DNA of 64,000 bases from Parastagonospora avenae f. sp. tritici 18332-5 (taxonomy: Eukaryota; Ascomycota; Dothideomycetes; Pleosporales; Phaeosphaeriaceae), in assembly GCA_022559985.1 (NCBI GenBank), contig JAFJTR010000002.1, forward strand, positions 434,001 through 498,000, read 5' to 3'. Below the pieces are notes generated by a model. That model was not told the origin of the DNA. It made no database searches and worked only from the letters and a program-made list of their open reading frames with translations. Made by a program: the position numbers and the translations under genes. This document shows positions 24,901 to 30,750 of this stretch, piece by piece. Position 1 is the first letter of the stretch. The number at the start of each line of letters is the position of its first letter.

Positions 24901-27478
24901 CGTCGCCATCCGGGCTCTCCACGTACAGCTCAGTAAACCGTGAGCGGATACCAGGCGGTAGGTCCTTCTTGCCAACATCAGTTGCAGGATTCATGGCAGC
25001 AAAGACTCTGAAATTAGGGTGCGCAACTACACGCTCCACGTTTCCAGTCTCAGTGAGCAGTATCGAGGGCCTGCCATCAGGTCCACCACCTAACAAATCG
25101 GTGAGTGCCTCGAGAGTATCCGAAGAAGCTAAGTTGATCTCATCTAGCAGCACCCAGTCGCCATTCCGAACAGCCTTGACGATGTTGCCTTCGAGAAACG
25201 AAAAGGCAAAGGCTTCCGAGCCGCTGGCTAGCTGTGCCTCCAGATCGTAAAGATCTGTCGCGAACTTCTCCCATCGGGCAGTGGGAAAGTTGGCAGGCAA
25301 AGAGTCCGTTTTTCTCTTCTTCTTTGGCTGCTCGCCGTCTGGGTCAGGGGAGGAGGTTTGCGACTCATGTGCCTTGCGCGCCGCATCCACCATCTTCAAG
25401 GCTTCTCTCCACAAAGTGCATACCCGCTTCCATTCGCCTTTCGCCACGCGCTTTCCTAGCATTTCTATGAAGCGCTGGTTCTTCTTTCGGGAGAACGTCG
25501 TGTCGAAGATATCATCGAACTCATCTTTGAGCGGAATAACCAGGCTGCGAACGTTGACTGGCTTGTATCCGCCGAGCAGATCGCCACTCTCGCTCTGCTG
25601 GGACAGATTGAATGCGACTAGCTTGCGGCCAAGCTGTTCCGCTAGATATTGAATGCATGTCGTTTTACCTGTACCAGTTTCGCCTACAAGTAGTAGAGGC
25701 TCATGTCTGTCGACTGCCACGGCGATCTTCTCCAGTAGTCGAAGAGTGTAATTGTTAGTCGAGAATGGTCGGCTGGATCCAGTGCGCTTCGAGACTTTGT
25801 ATTTCGACAGCTTCACTCGTCCTATCTGAATACTACCTGAAGCCGTGCTCTTTGAAACGACCTGCAACTTGACTTCACGGTCCTTCAGCAGATGAATCAT
25901 GCGTTGGGGATTGATATGGAGTTCTTCGGCTACACACGCCATAACTTTGAGTTGTGCACTCTCGCCACGAAGGCTTCCTGCGAAGCAATCAAACCCTTCC
26001 ATAAAGATTTCGTCTTTCTGTGCAGTACTGAACGGCCGCGAAGGCGCAAGCAGAACATCTATCCTGTCACACCACTTTAGGAGGTCTCGGGGTGTTATCG
26101 CTCGCAGCGAGGTGCCGTTCTCCGAAGAGAACTTGGGGTCTGAGTAAAGCTCGAGCAGGCGAGCGTACACTTTCGTTATTCCAGACAAGTGTTCCCGCAA
26201 GCGTGGATAAGTGGTAGTTATGATTTGCTCGAACTCTGCCAGCTCTGGCATACAGACTGTGACGGAGTGCCAAAAGCGGTGCCCGATCATGTTCTGGCGA
26301 GGTACAATCTCTTGGCCGCGGGGATTGAGCGTACTACGCATCGTGGCAATGATACGGAATCCCCTTGCTGCTCGTACTGTCTCGCCACGGCTTGGGATGA
26401 GAAGTTCGCCACGCTCGATCAGTGGTAGTAGAGTGCTGACAACTTCGTTGGGTGCGCGGTCCAGGTCCTCAATAAAGATCCACCTCCCTTCGCGTACAGC
26501 AGTCGTGAGAACACCGGGACGCCAGCTGAATGTTCCTGGTTTTGCTCCAGTGGCATACATTCCTATCAGTAATTTTGCGTCACTTTGCTCATTGAGGTGA
26601 AGGGTAACCATCTTATCGAGCTTGTTGAGCTGCCATGCAAAGTGGCGCACGAGAAGGGTCTTGCCGGAGCCTGCAAGGCCGGTGAGTAGAATCGGACTCA
26701 ACCCCAGGAGTCCTTGAGCGATGTTTCTCAAGTTTGACTCGGTCGTTGTTGTTCTTACGAGCTGAGACGGCATCTCTCGCGCAGGAGCTCCATCTAATCT
26801 CGGTAGCAGAATGCCGTTCACATCAATGGTAAAACCAGAAAGCTCTTGATCCGGCCATGAGGTACGTGGCAATGTTCCTTGTGATTGCCGTTGCTGCTGG
26901 ATTTTGAGCTGCAGACTCTTCCACCTCTTCTCTTCCCACAGTGACAAGAAGCGGTAATCGATCTGCAAGTTTTCCCACAGTCCTTCAACCTCGCTTTGCC
27001 CGACGTATCGTTTGAGCATCTCCTGGGTGGCATAATCGGCTGCATGTACATATAAACAGAACGTCCGGATCGCGACATAGCGTACGGCGCGACTAGTGTG
27101 CTGAAACAAATTTTGAAGAATAAGCGGTCGTACATATCTTGCGAAGCCTCTGCAATCATAGCTAAGCAGCCGCAACGTTCCTAGGAGTGATTCAAGAAGC
27201 TCTGGTTCTGTGATGGCATCTATCGATGAGGCTGAAGCCTGCGATGCTATGATTGGAGAATTCGACACATGTTGCAAGAATCTTTCCATGTGCTCTGCTA
27301 GGTGAGGCGCAAGCGGTAGAAGTCGTCCAAAAGCCGCGACCTTGAGCGCTGATTCCGTGCCATCCTGGATCCAGCGCGCACACAGCTCCGTAAACAGGCC
27401 ATCGTATTGCACAAAAAGTTCATCCGTTGATCCAGGCTTCAGAGCTTCCATGGCAAGCCGTTCGACATTGGGCGCCAT
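12911..27478 (-). CDS. MDN1: Midasin, giant six-AAA ATPase of 60S ribosome assembly (4,855 aa)
   Basis: Midasin (Rea1/Mdn1) is a dynein-like ATPase that strips assembly factors (Rsa4, Ytm1) from pre-60S particles in the nucleolus and nucleoplasm. All hallmarks are in order. Six Walker A motifs lie at about residues 265 (GLAGSGKT), 600 (GETGTGKT), 1040 (GPTSSGKT), 1336 (GETGCGKT), 1720 (GNPGVGKT) and 2030 (GPPGSGKT), each followed by Walker B strands such as WVLLDEINLAS. A long helical linker follows to about 4000, then a very acidic D/E-rich stretch at about 4000-4530. A C-terminal VWA/MIDAS domain has the DxSxS metal site (DDSKS near 4632). The length is close to the yeast protein (about 4,900 aa). 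The 14.6-kb frame is uninterrupted, unlike most neighbours. It is divergent from MRPL12. Confidence 0.98.
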   Translation of the reverse strand: MAPNVERLAMEALKPGSTDELFVQYDGLFTELCARWIQDGTESALKVAAFGRLLPLAPHLAEHMERFLQHVSNSPIIASQASASSIDAITEPELLESLLGTLRLLSYDCRGFARYVRPLILQNLFQHTSRAVRYVAIRTFCLYVHAADYATQEMLKRYVGQSEVEGLWENLQIDYRFLSLWEEKRWKSLQLKIQQQRQSQGTLPRTSWPDQELSGFTIDVNGILLPRLDGAPAREMPSQLVRTTTTESNLRNIAQGLLGLSPILLTGLAGSGKTLLVRHFAWQLNKLDKMVTLHLNEQSDAKLLIGMYATGAKPGTFSWRPGVLTTAVREGRWIFIEDLDRAPNEVVSTLLPLIERGELLIPSRGETVRAARGFRIIATMRSTLNPRGQEIVPRQNMIGHRFWHSVTVCMPELAEFEQIITTTYPRLREHLSGITKVYARLLELYSDPKFSSENGTSLRAITPRDLLKWCDRIDVLLAPSRPFSTAQKDEIFMEGFDCFAGSLRGESAQLKVMACVAEELHINPQRMIHLLKDREVKLQVVSKSTASGSIQIGRVKLSKYKVSKRTGSSRPFSTNNYTLRLLEKIAVAVDRHEPLLLVGETGTGKTTCIQYLAEQLGRKLVAFNLSQQSESGDLLGGYKPVNVRSLVIPLKDEFDDIFDTTFSRKKNQRFIEMLGKRVAKGEWKRVCTLWREALKMVDAARKAHESQTSSPDPDGEQPKKKRKTDSLPANFPTARWEKFATDLYDLEAQLASGSEAFAFSFLEGNIVKAVRNGDWVLLDEINLASSDTLEALTDLLGGGPDGRPSILLTETGNVERVVAHPNFRVFAAMNPATDVGKKDLPPGIRSRFTELYVESPDGDEKSLRNIVEKYLGGDNADQNVTRVAQDVTTLYLKIQDMANSNRLVDGADQKAHFSLRTLTRTLSYAREIAPLRTLRRALYEGFHMSFLTFLGKGSEDLIAPLVTAHLFPQKGMIKSELGQPLRHPSDGRSYISLGHYWLRQGVHAVEEQPHYIITPFVQRNMNNLIRAASTRRYPVLIQGPTSSGKTSMIEYLAKKSGNKFVRINNHEHTDLQEYLGSYISGADGKLIFQEGILVKALREGHWIVLDELNLAPTDVLEALNRLLDDNRELLIPETQEVVRPHDDFMLFATQNPAGLYGGRKVLSRAFRNRFLELHFDDIPVEELTEILHRRTMIPESWCKRIVKVYQELSTLRQENRIFEQKSFATLRDLFRWAQRKADTIQDLANNGYMLLAERVRKEEERIAVKNVMETVMSKNGPKVTIDVENMFTEDDWSGIARLSKDAAGASAGVVWTGAMRRLFVLVAHALRNNEPVLLIGETGCGKTTVCQLLADEYKRELHILNAHQNTETGDLIGAQRPIRNRAAIEELVRTQVIDVFEITKRLDFDPAVIDLGHLLDMYDKFVNEMPNEIPTSHRQEIHANRIKAAALFEWADGSLVHAMKQGHYFLLDEISLADDSVLERLNSVLEPSRTLLLAEKGPNDSEITASDGFQFLATMNPGGDYGKKELSPALRNRFTEIWVPAMSNLDDIVQIVQSKLNPAAKQYTEAIVSFSQWFNDKYNTSVASSISIRDTLAWVSFVNSCPQDDPIFGVVHGAAMVFIDTLGANPAGLLAISQSSLQDERKACLRHLGSLLGQDVSPLYFNDITIVSSDHHLQLGCFSIPRFSATESRSADFTMEAPTTCSNAMRVVRALQLPKPILLEGNPGVGKTTLVTALAKAIGKPLTRLNLSEQTDMMDLFGSDVPVEGGAAGTFAWRDAPFLKAMKTGDWVLLDEMNLASQSVLEGLNAVLDHRGEVYISELDQTFHKHPDFRVFAAQNPHHQGGGRKGLPASFVNRFTVVYADVFQPEDLTLICKNNFPNITENEITKLISFVAELDKQVVTHRSFGQLGAPWEFNLRDTLRWLDLLASESLTGSARDFLDTIFVQRFRSESDRAHLLELFESVSGIHEPRVALYHNAGAEVFQVGLGLLSRNLATSNPEPVSTLKINQLGPMEALLISVKQRWPVIIVGPPGSGKTSIIHQLASFTGADLVNFAMNADVDAMDLVGGYEQVDPLREVHRCMEKLEEHIRTRISSVHQESQAHLRFLEQLQTGAMVSNTDTESIMQAIANSSQEAAVLIHNLQTHFRAAAQHIDGARFQWVDGILIRALEQGKWLVLDNANLCSSAVLDRLNSLLEPHGYLSINEHATADGEARIVRPHPNFRIFMTVDPRFGELSRAMRNRAVEICLLGPQSMEEHGAVNYPLDSKMYRFREFQMNNEHLESTNSTRFENLSFEDSDLLESFTKQVGQGLISPEALPQSMENNMLHMAQFLTTAWIPQARPSPPFANSDVDLIQQQVPYHPFSNELALHQSDASTSQAMWSASMYEIMLDAYEMQLALASLPSSRLERRKEKQKLPAFLHSYLGALIRVIEGLWNAQRGGQHIGVSSFKSVRTLFWAFFALAEGSGFDRATFQTYLKMLSSAIPITIEPAVPMIADINTALSKQIAAFGSDVQLTTGLGIERVWRHFRPAPCKTLAQLTAILQLEGLADRLDAVMWRSNLNLAEMTQIRERIAVSLDLARKDEVDAAELIAGLTPAVAELESNATEYDIVSTPYFETEFESLCQFLDVAFSHHQGTRLLYQSPSATVLSTRAKSALLARRPTKLATVAVGSSQKPTEHFARLYRHLGLTRQPVEATALMGRFHVSMLSKLHGADEVQLAQLHRFETELQVIAQHIALEAVRITDDHVRANERLYFDIYSELYASHCVDVCQELDGGKVTFYDNAPVSDLYRSTLQKGFEKCASSPSAGVDANLWIQLGLFGLVLSVPNYPHDPALRPMIERKMFNDEKQGLHQALAALRQFQNDFTGQDTSFRIRQVEAVIQQMGTEPPVPAIVRPLVSELDDLQGEFTNLLSIIRPLLDNSLSVEEAVQDTTLQQNIARIIQRLTEGYRVYDDITDTVVGFLVCLNVGLVMGRKEQQDKEHSNVIKSLEYISNNTPFFGRQSSIGRTDDVIKRLEDGLDQGEHAIDVRWHALHMLLLVKSTDAQAMSKSAARRLMHNLFTSFYGDWKKKLLQDQEKQAKDSSLYTYRGMDEDNDEEDPALFPDYEAEQDTPEASTAAFVASRDHQIRLASFHADLFGEGRDASDTIKTLLTWSASELRRVSDGKSRRTRYEDSLPVIFLVLEDKANALSTSGTRRAYNFYFDANLPEAKRLMTLIHRIQARYRQIRDVWPEHATLSDVLRTCDESLEFRHVDPVAKFITKAEKLYAYMHEWQKVASKEFSTANLYDDLTRLLVSWRQLELTTWARLFDLEAEKLRNDAKTWFFVAYETIIAASEGTQDEASMRTHVKNLLDSLKGFFDNTTLGQFEQRIKLLQQLHNHAAMRMEDVESFKILHTALDNFIAYHARLTKPVNEALTKGRQNLEKEVSNVIKLASWKDTNIEALKQSAKTSHKKLSKWVRKFRALLNKPVSSIMGTGLPDESHMFQQVTLATVSTDIEPVALDLCVNNISGWTKRPARFTNLPVTIKMMHSLATPRIDSVDGAAYIDQFVTELAGSILELQKATPTTLNEENKEAVQHLKTQKRKVYADTMKELRQMGVNSNLSVDTLVQQYDLSTVLSLAPLIRQGKNALGGAAEYHLHKALNIMPQVRGVSKEHSGDLTPNDVAKSIGYLEGLLHITIRQRKALSRASELLEVIATPMSLVEHLGAASRQSLFWTPKENIEATSCLQPSLRWLATGLKTGADIISAQAKLGKTGELDNLFHAIRQYATTFTDLADRYEQLPKMPINVQSEAHVMLEDAVKAHRNELQEKFSAWTEDNDMPRVVLRQMHSFLFKHPEVNTVPFLEESRASLETQSQEVYAMLDLILGSMQDVQAALKDVPASTEDASWLVKEERALSAALSALHAPQISIAIQTLLDKIHNLHESTSLQAMAGLFASVKPILDQYVSSHEYLVKRFDNLHASTASLLHRLSKSFIQIGSSGFCQPSEKGPDQQKGQNEKLEEGTGLGAGEGAEDISKDIEDDEDLEDLAQEKGEREGSIEEQEDAVDMGENEMEGETEEVGEKEDKGDEDGEEGEDDVQSEVGSVDDLGPSAVDEKMWDEGGNEDDAKDKESKDDVGTENQDEQVAAEKEKEKEKDGDDGDEKKNEEGGEEDEEIDMDGEDQDENVGAGETEKMDPHAKEEETLDLPEDLNIDGQDDEGKDDDDIGDMDMGDDLPEEDMDEPDAGAQPDTVDDEIGPEEEGEEEKETTGHIEDEDKPPEDQEEEIDQPMDDEAVPLPDENIPDDAAQDTKDTDQADPNADAGAGTEANEEAHKNKNEQASASAANQDEGQEGDASEQKQETTAEDGTIGQTAQPDAGGRGEQPEESRETQSFKKLGDVLEKWYNQQKQISEAREKEETQAQQIDKEVDMADADFEHVQDDETQADTQALGTATEEQATALDHDMALPVNDEDDKMPTRPEDDQEQEVDAEQDIDMQDADMDQDKAQEDQPQSNAAEGQPQAFVGEQQIYEHDEDEDMKDAQSLEEEASDTPSVHDVETQLELTHLEAMSIAPDTARALWLAHESATHSLSQQLTEHLRLILAPTLATKLRGDFRTGKRLNLKRIIPYIASGYKRDKIWLRRSQPSKRSYQVMIALDDSKSMAESGASSLALKTLTLVTRSLAMLEVGEVSVVGFGSNVNVAHDFDKPFTSEAGVRVFEQFGFDAAKTNVRGLVDRSLELFKDARATGSSSSGEDLWQLMLIVSDGICDSHAEIQRLIRKAQEDRVMIVFIIIDSTAPAPSVAPGDEAPAPVVKEKDKTSILDLQSVEITKEGKVVRWKYMERFPFRYYLVVRDVRELPGVLAGALRQWFGEVAGSA

Positions 27479-27768
27479 AGCAACTATCCGGGTGATGTTA
27501 TAATCCGAATTGGATTCCGTCTGTCTTGTATGTCGACTGGGGCGCCTTTCCCATAATTTCGACGCGTGATAAAGCCCGAAAGTAGTGTTTTCGTGGCGTA
27601 CATGTATCGTCGCGAAGTTCTCTCGGACTTTTTAGCGGGTCCCGCCAAGCCGCCAGGCCCAATCGGTAGTCGTCCGCTCCGCAAAATCTCAGGAAAGCAA
27701 GCACGACAACGACATCTGCCAGGACGTCGAAAGTCGCCAGTCACGTTACGATCCACTTCACAGCACCA
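27479..27768. promoter_or_regulatory. MDN1/MRPL12 bidirectional promoter region
   Basis: 290 bp separate the ATGs of midasin (minus) and mitochondrial L12 (plus). The interval holds an ACGCGT (MCB-like) hexamer at 27562-27567 in a mixed-composition sequence. Both products serve ribosome production, so shared control is plausible, but that is inference. Confidence 0.4.
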
Positions 27769-28418
27769 ATGGCCGCCCCAGCATCTCGCGCCATGAGGCG
27801 TTGCATTTGTACAGCACGACCTGCCGCATACGTACGACCGACCGTTGGAGCCACACAGCAAAGGATACAGCGGAGATGGGCATCGGGCGATGCGAACCCC
27901 AAGATCGCGACAATTGTAGACCAAATTAGCCAATTGACCCTGTTGGAGACGGCAGACTTGGTGTCGACATTGAAGGTAGGTCGAGATCTTGGTTGCAGAG
28001 CATAGTGGCGAATCCATGTCCGATTGCTACTCGCATGCATTCAATATCAGCTAGAATTGGAGACTAATAAGATACCCAACAGGAACGTCTAAACATCCCC
28101 GACATGCCAATGGGAGGGTTTGTCGGTGGCGGAGGAGCAGGCGGCGCCGCACCAGCCGCAGCGCCCGTGGAAGAAGAAGAGGCCGCCCCCGCCGCAGCAG
28201 AAAAGACGCTATTCAACCTCAAGCTCGAGAAGTTCGACGCTGGCGCAAAGCCAAAGGTTATCAAGGAAGTCAAGGCCATGTTGGGACTGAGTCTGGTGGA
28301 CAGCAAGAAGTTTGTCGAGAGCGCGCCGAAGATGATGAAGGAGGGCGTGCCGAAGGAGGAGGCGGAGAAGATCGTCGAGACGCTCAAGGCGCTGGGCGCG
28401 ACGGTCGTCATGGAGTAA
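27769..28418 (+). CDS. MRPL12: Mitochondrial ribosomal protein bL12m, 2 exons (180 aa)
   Basis: Forms the flexible stalk of the mitochondrial large subunit that recruits translation factors. The N-terminus is an Arg/Ala-rich presequence (MAAPASRAMRRCICTARPAAYVRP). The L12 N-terminal dimerisation helix follows (IVDQISQLTLLETADLVSTLKERLNI), then an Ala/Gly/Pro/Glu hinge, then the globular domain (FNLKLEKFDAGAKPKVIKEVKAMLGLSLVDSKKFVESAP, ending LKALGATVVME). Exons are 27769-27975 and 28083-28418. The 107-nt intron (GTAGGT..CAG, branch ACTAAT) joins STLK to ERLNIPDM in phase 0. Confidence 0.95.
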
Positions 28419-28604
28419 GAGTGAGACAAGAGAAGAGATGGAGAGTGTATCATAGCATTGCATGTGACGTGTACAGATATGTTGGGCATGATATCGGATG
28501 TATTCAGTACAATGAAGTGGGCCCTGTAGCCCGTGGTATCTCCACCAAACGCCTCGCTATGCAGTCAATGATTCCAAAGAAATAGAAACAAGCACCCCAG
28601 GCCT

Positions 28605-29288
28605 TCACCCAAAATGTATGGCCTGGTCCCTCTCCTCCCGGTCTTCTCTCCCTACCACATAATCATCCTCGCCAATCTCACTCGCCTCTTCCCACAGCTT
28701 CTCCATCTCCTCGTCCGCCTCTCCACTGACGGCCCAAATACTCTCTCGCAGCCGCTTGTGTCGCTCCCGATCCTCCTCTATACGCTGTTCGATCTGGCGC
28801 TTGTCCATCTTGACGCCCGCGGTGCCGTTCTTCTGGATGCCAGGGCTGCCAAACGGCATCTCGCCTTCTCTGCTCTTCAGCACGGCTTCCAACTCCGAGA
28901 CAGTTTCCTGCATGAGGATGCCCCTCGCCTGCAGTGTCTGCAGCACTTTTCTCACAACGCGGACATTGGCGCCCTCCTCGCCGACCACACACTCGACGAC
29001 GCGCAGGATATCGCGCTGCAGCATGCGCACGTAGCCCATAGCGGAGCCGTCGCCGCTGCCATTTTCCTTGACGGCCATTTCGCATAGGCATTCGATGAAG
29101 AACATGATGTTGGCGCGCGTATTCATGTTGGTGCGCTCGAGTTGCTCGAGGATGCATGAGTGCAGGTCCTCGTCCATTTCGCGGTTCTTAAGCGCATAGA
29201 GGGCGGCTTTCTGGAGGGATGTGTGGCTGGCGGAGAGGTGAGAGAGCAGCGTGGTGAAGCGCTGGCGGACTTCAAAAGGGTCGGCCAT
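28605..29288 (-). CDS. CTK3: CTD kinase gamma subunit CTK3 (227 aa)
   Basis: Ctk3 is the smallest subunit of the CTDK-I kinase (with Ctk1/Ctk2) that phosphorylates Ser2 of the RNA polymerase II CTD. The N-terminal half is an all-helical CID-like domain (DPFEVRQRFTTLLSHLSASHTSLQKAALYALKN, NMNTRANIMFFIECLCEMAV, MLQRDILRVVECVVG). The C-terminal half is a charged helix (QIEQRIEEDRERHKRLRESIW) followed by an acidic tail. The start MADPFEVR at 29288 is chosen as the usual family start; an ATG at 29435 is in frame but its extension is low-quality sequence. Single exon. Divergent from PRO3 across 225 bp and tail-to-tail with MRPL12. Confidence 0.9.
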   Translation of the reverse strand: MADPFEVRQRFTTLLSHLSASHTSLQKAALYALKNREMDEDLHSCILEQLERTNMNTRANIMFFIECLCEMAVKENGSGDGSAMGYVRMLQRDILRVVECVVGEEGANVRVVRKVLQTLQARGILMQETVSELEAVLKSREGEMPFGSPGIQKNGTAGVKMDKRQIEQRIEEDRERHKRLRESIWAVSGEADEEMEKLWEEASEIGEDDYVVGREDREERDQAIHFG

Positions 29289-29513
29289 GGTTGCAGTACG
29301 TTTGGTGAGCTTGAGTGTGAGTGCTTCGCGGGAGCACTTCGTATACGATACGCGTAGTGGAGGTGGGAGTGTCGCGCTTTCCATCGGCTGGCCCAAGCTC
29401 GAAGCTCGATCCTCCCCGGCCGACGTCGCTCTCACATTCCTACGTAAATAGTCGCTTTTGCGCTTCCTGACCCAGCACCACTAAAATCAGGAATTACAAA
29501 AACACAAGACACC

Positions 29514-30515
29514 ATGGCAGCTTCCCAGGATTCCAACGGTCTAACATTGACTGTGCTCGGCTCCGGTAAGCCTCTCTACCCCACTGTGTATGGAAACATG
29601 CTAACATACCCAGGCACAATGGGCATAGCCATAATGGGCGGTGTAATGTCCTCGATCGCCAAAGCAAAAACACAAGCAACCATCGACCCCTCCTCCGCCC
29701 CCAAAGACACACCCAACCTGCAAAACTTCGTCGCATGCGACACGTGGGCGCCCGCCGAAGCCAACGTCAAGAAGGCCCTCGGCCACTACAACTTCTCGCT
29801 GCAGACATACACCAACGAGAACCTCAAGGGCGTGCAGGCAGCCGACATTGTGCTGCTGTCGTGCAAGCCCTACGGCTACAAGGACATTCTTGGCGAAGAT
29901 GGCATGAAGGATGCGCTCAAGGGCAAGGTGCTTGTCAGCATATTGGCGGGCGTTACCCAGCAGCAGATCGAGGACTTCTTGTATCCCGAGGGTGCGAGTA
30001 AGGTGGACGGTTCCTGCCGCGTTGTGCGCGTCATGCCCAACACGGCGTCGTTCGTTGGCGAGTCGATGAGCGTTATCCAGACTTCAACACCGCCGCTCAG
30101 CGAAAGCCAACACAACCTGGTCAACTTCGTCTTCTCCTCGATCGGACGAGTTGTTTCGCTTCCGCCTGCACAGATGGACATTTCGACGGCACTGTGTGGA
30201 TCGGGGCCGGCGTTCTTTGCGCTGATATTGGAGGCAGCGGCGGATGGTGCAGTGGCTATGGGACTGCCGAGGGCGGAGGCGCAACTGATGGCTGCGCAGA
30301 CCATGCGTGGTACTACAGGCCTGGTTCTGAATGGCGAGCATCCTGCCGTGCTGAAGGACAAGGTGTCGACGCCTGGAGGCTGCACGATCGGTGGACTGAT
30401 GTCACTTGAAGAGGACGGCGTCAGGGGCAGTGTCGCAAAGGCGATCCGGGAGGCATGTGTAGTCGCATCACGACTAGGTGGTGAGCAGAGGGAGTTTGTG
30501 AACCACAGACGATAA
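29514..30515 (+). CDS. PRO3: Delta1-pyrroline-5-carboxylate reductase (PRO3), 2 exons
   Basis: Last step of proline synthesis: NAD(P)H-dependent reduction of P5C. The Rossmann start is TVLGSG|TMGIAIMGG, followed by ADIVLLSCKPYG, VRVMPNTASFVGESMSV, and the family signature near the C-terminus (AQTMRGTTGLVL.., LKDKVSTPGGCTIGGLMSLEEDGVRG). The gene needs a 48-nt intron, 29566-29613 (GTAAGC..CAG with a GCTAACAT branch). It splits the dinucleotide-binding glycine motif and has no in-frame stop, so the unspliced frame stays open with 16 extra residues. Spliced product 317 aa. Confidence 0.95.
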   Translation: MAASQDSNGLTLTVLGSGKPLYPTVYGNMLTYPGTMGIAIMGGVMSSIAKAKTQATIDPSSAPKDTPNLQNFVACDTWAPAEANVKKALGHYNFSLQTYTNENLKGVQAADIVLLSCKPYGYKDILGEDGMKDALKGKVLVSILAGVTQQQIEDFLYPEGASKVDGSCRVVRVMPNTASFVGESMSVIQTSTPPLSESQHNLVNFVFSSIGRVVSLPPAQMDISTALCGSGPAFFALILEAAADGAVAMGLPRAEAQLMAAQTMRGTTGLVLNGEHPAVLKDKVSTPGGCTIGGLMSLEEDGVRGSVAKAIREACVVASRLGGEQREFVNHRR

Positions 30516-30750
30516 ATGGCGAAGAGGCCTTCAACGACCACAATGAGCAAAATGATACCACTACTTCTTTTCAATTGCATGTTTGATTTAATTGAACATA
30601 TGCCTAGGTACCACCCGTCCCACGGCCATGCATTGCCTGTCCTAGGGCATAGTATTACAAGAAGTTGAGAGCACGAGGCCACCACAGACACATCATAGTT
30701 GACCCCATACCAAGCAGATCTGCAACTACAAGTGCAAATATTCCAGGCCA

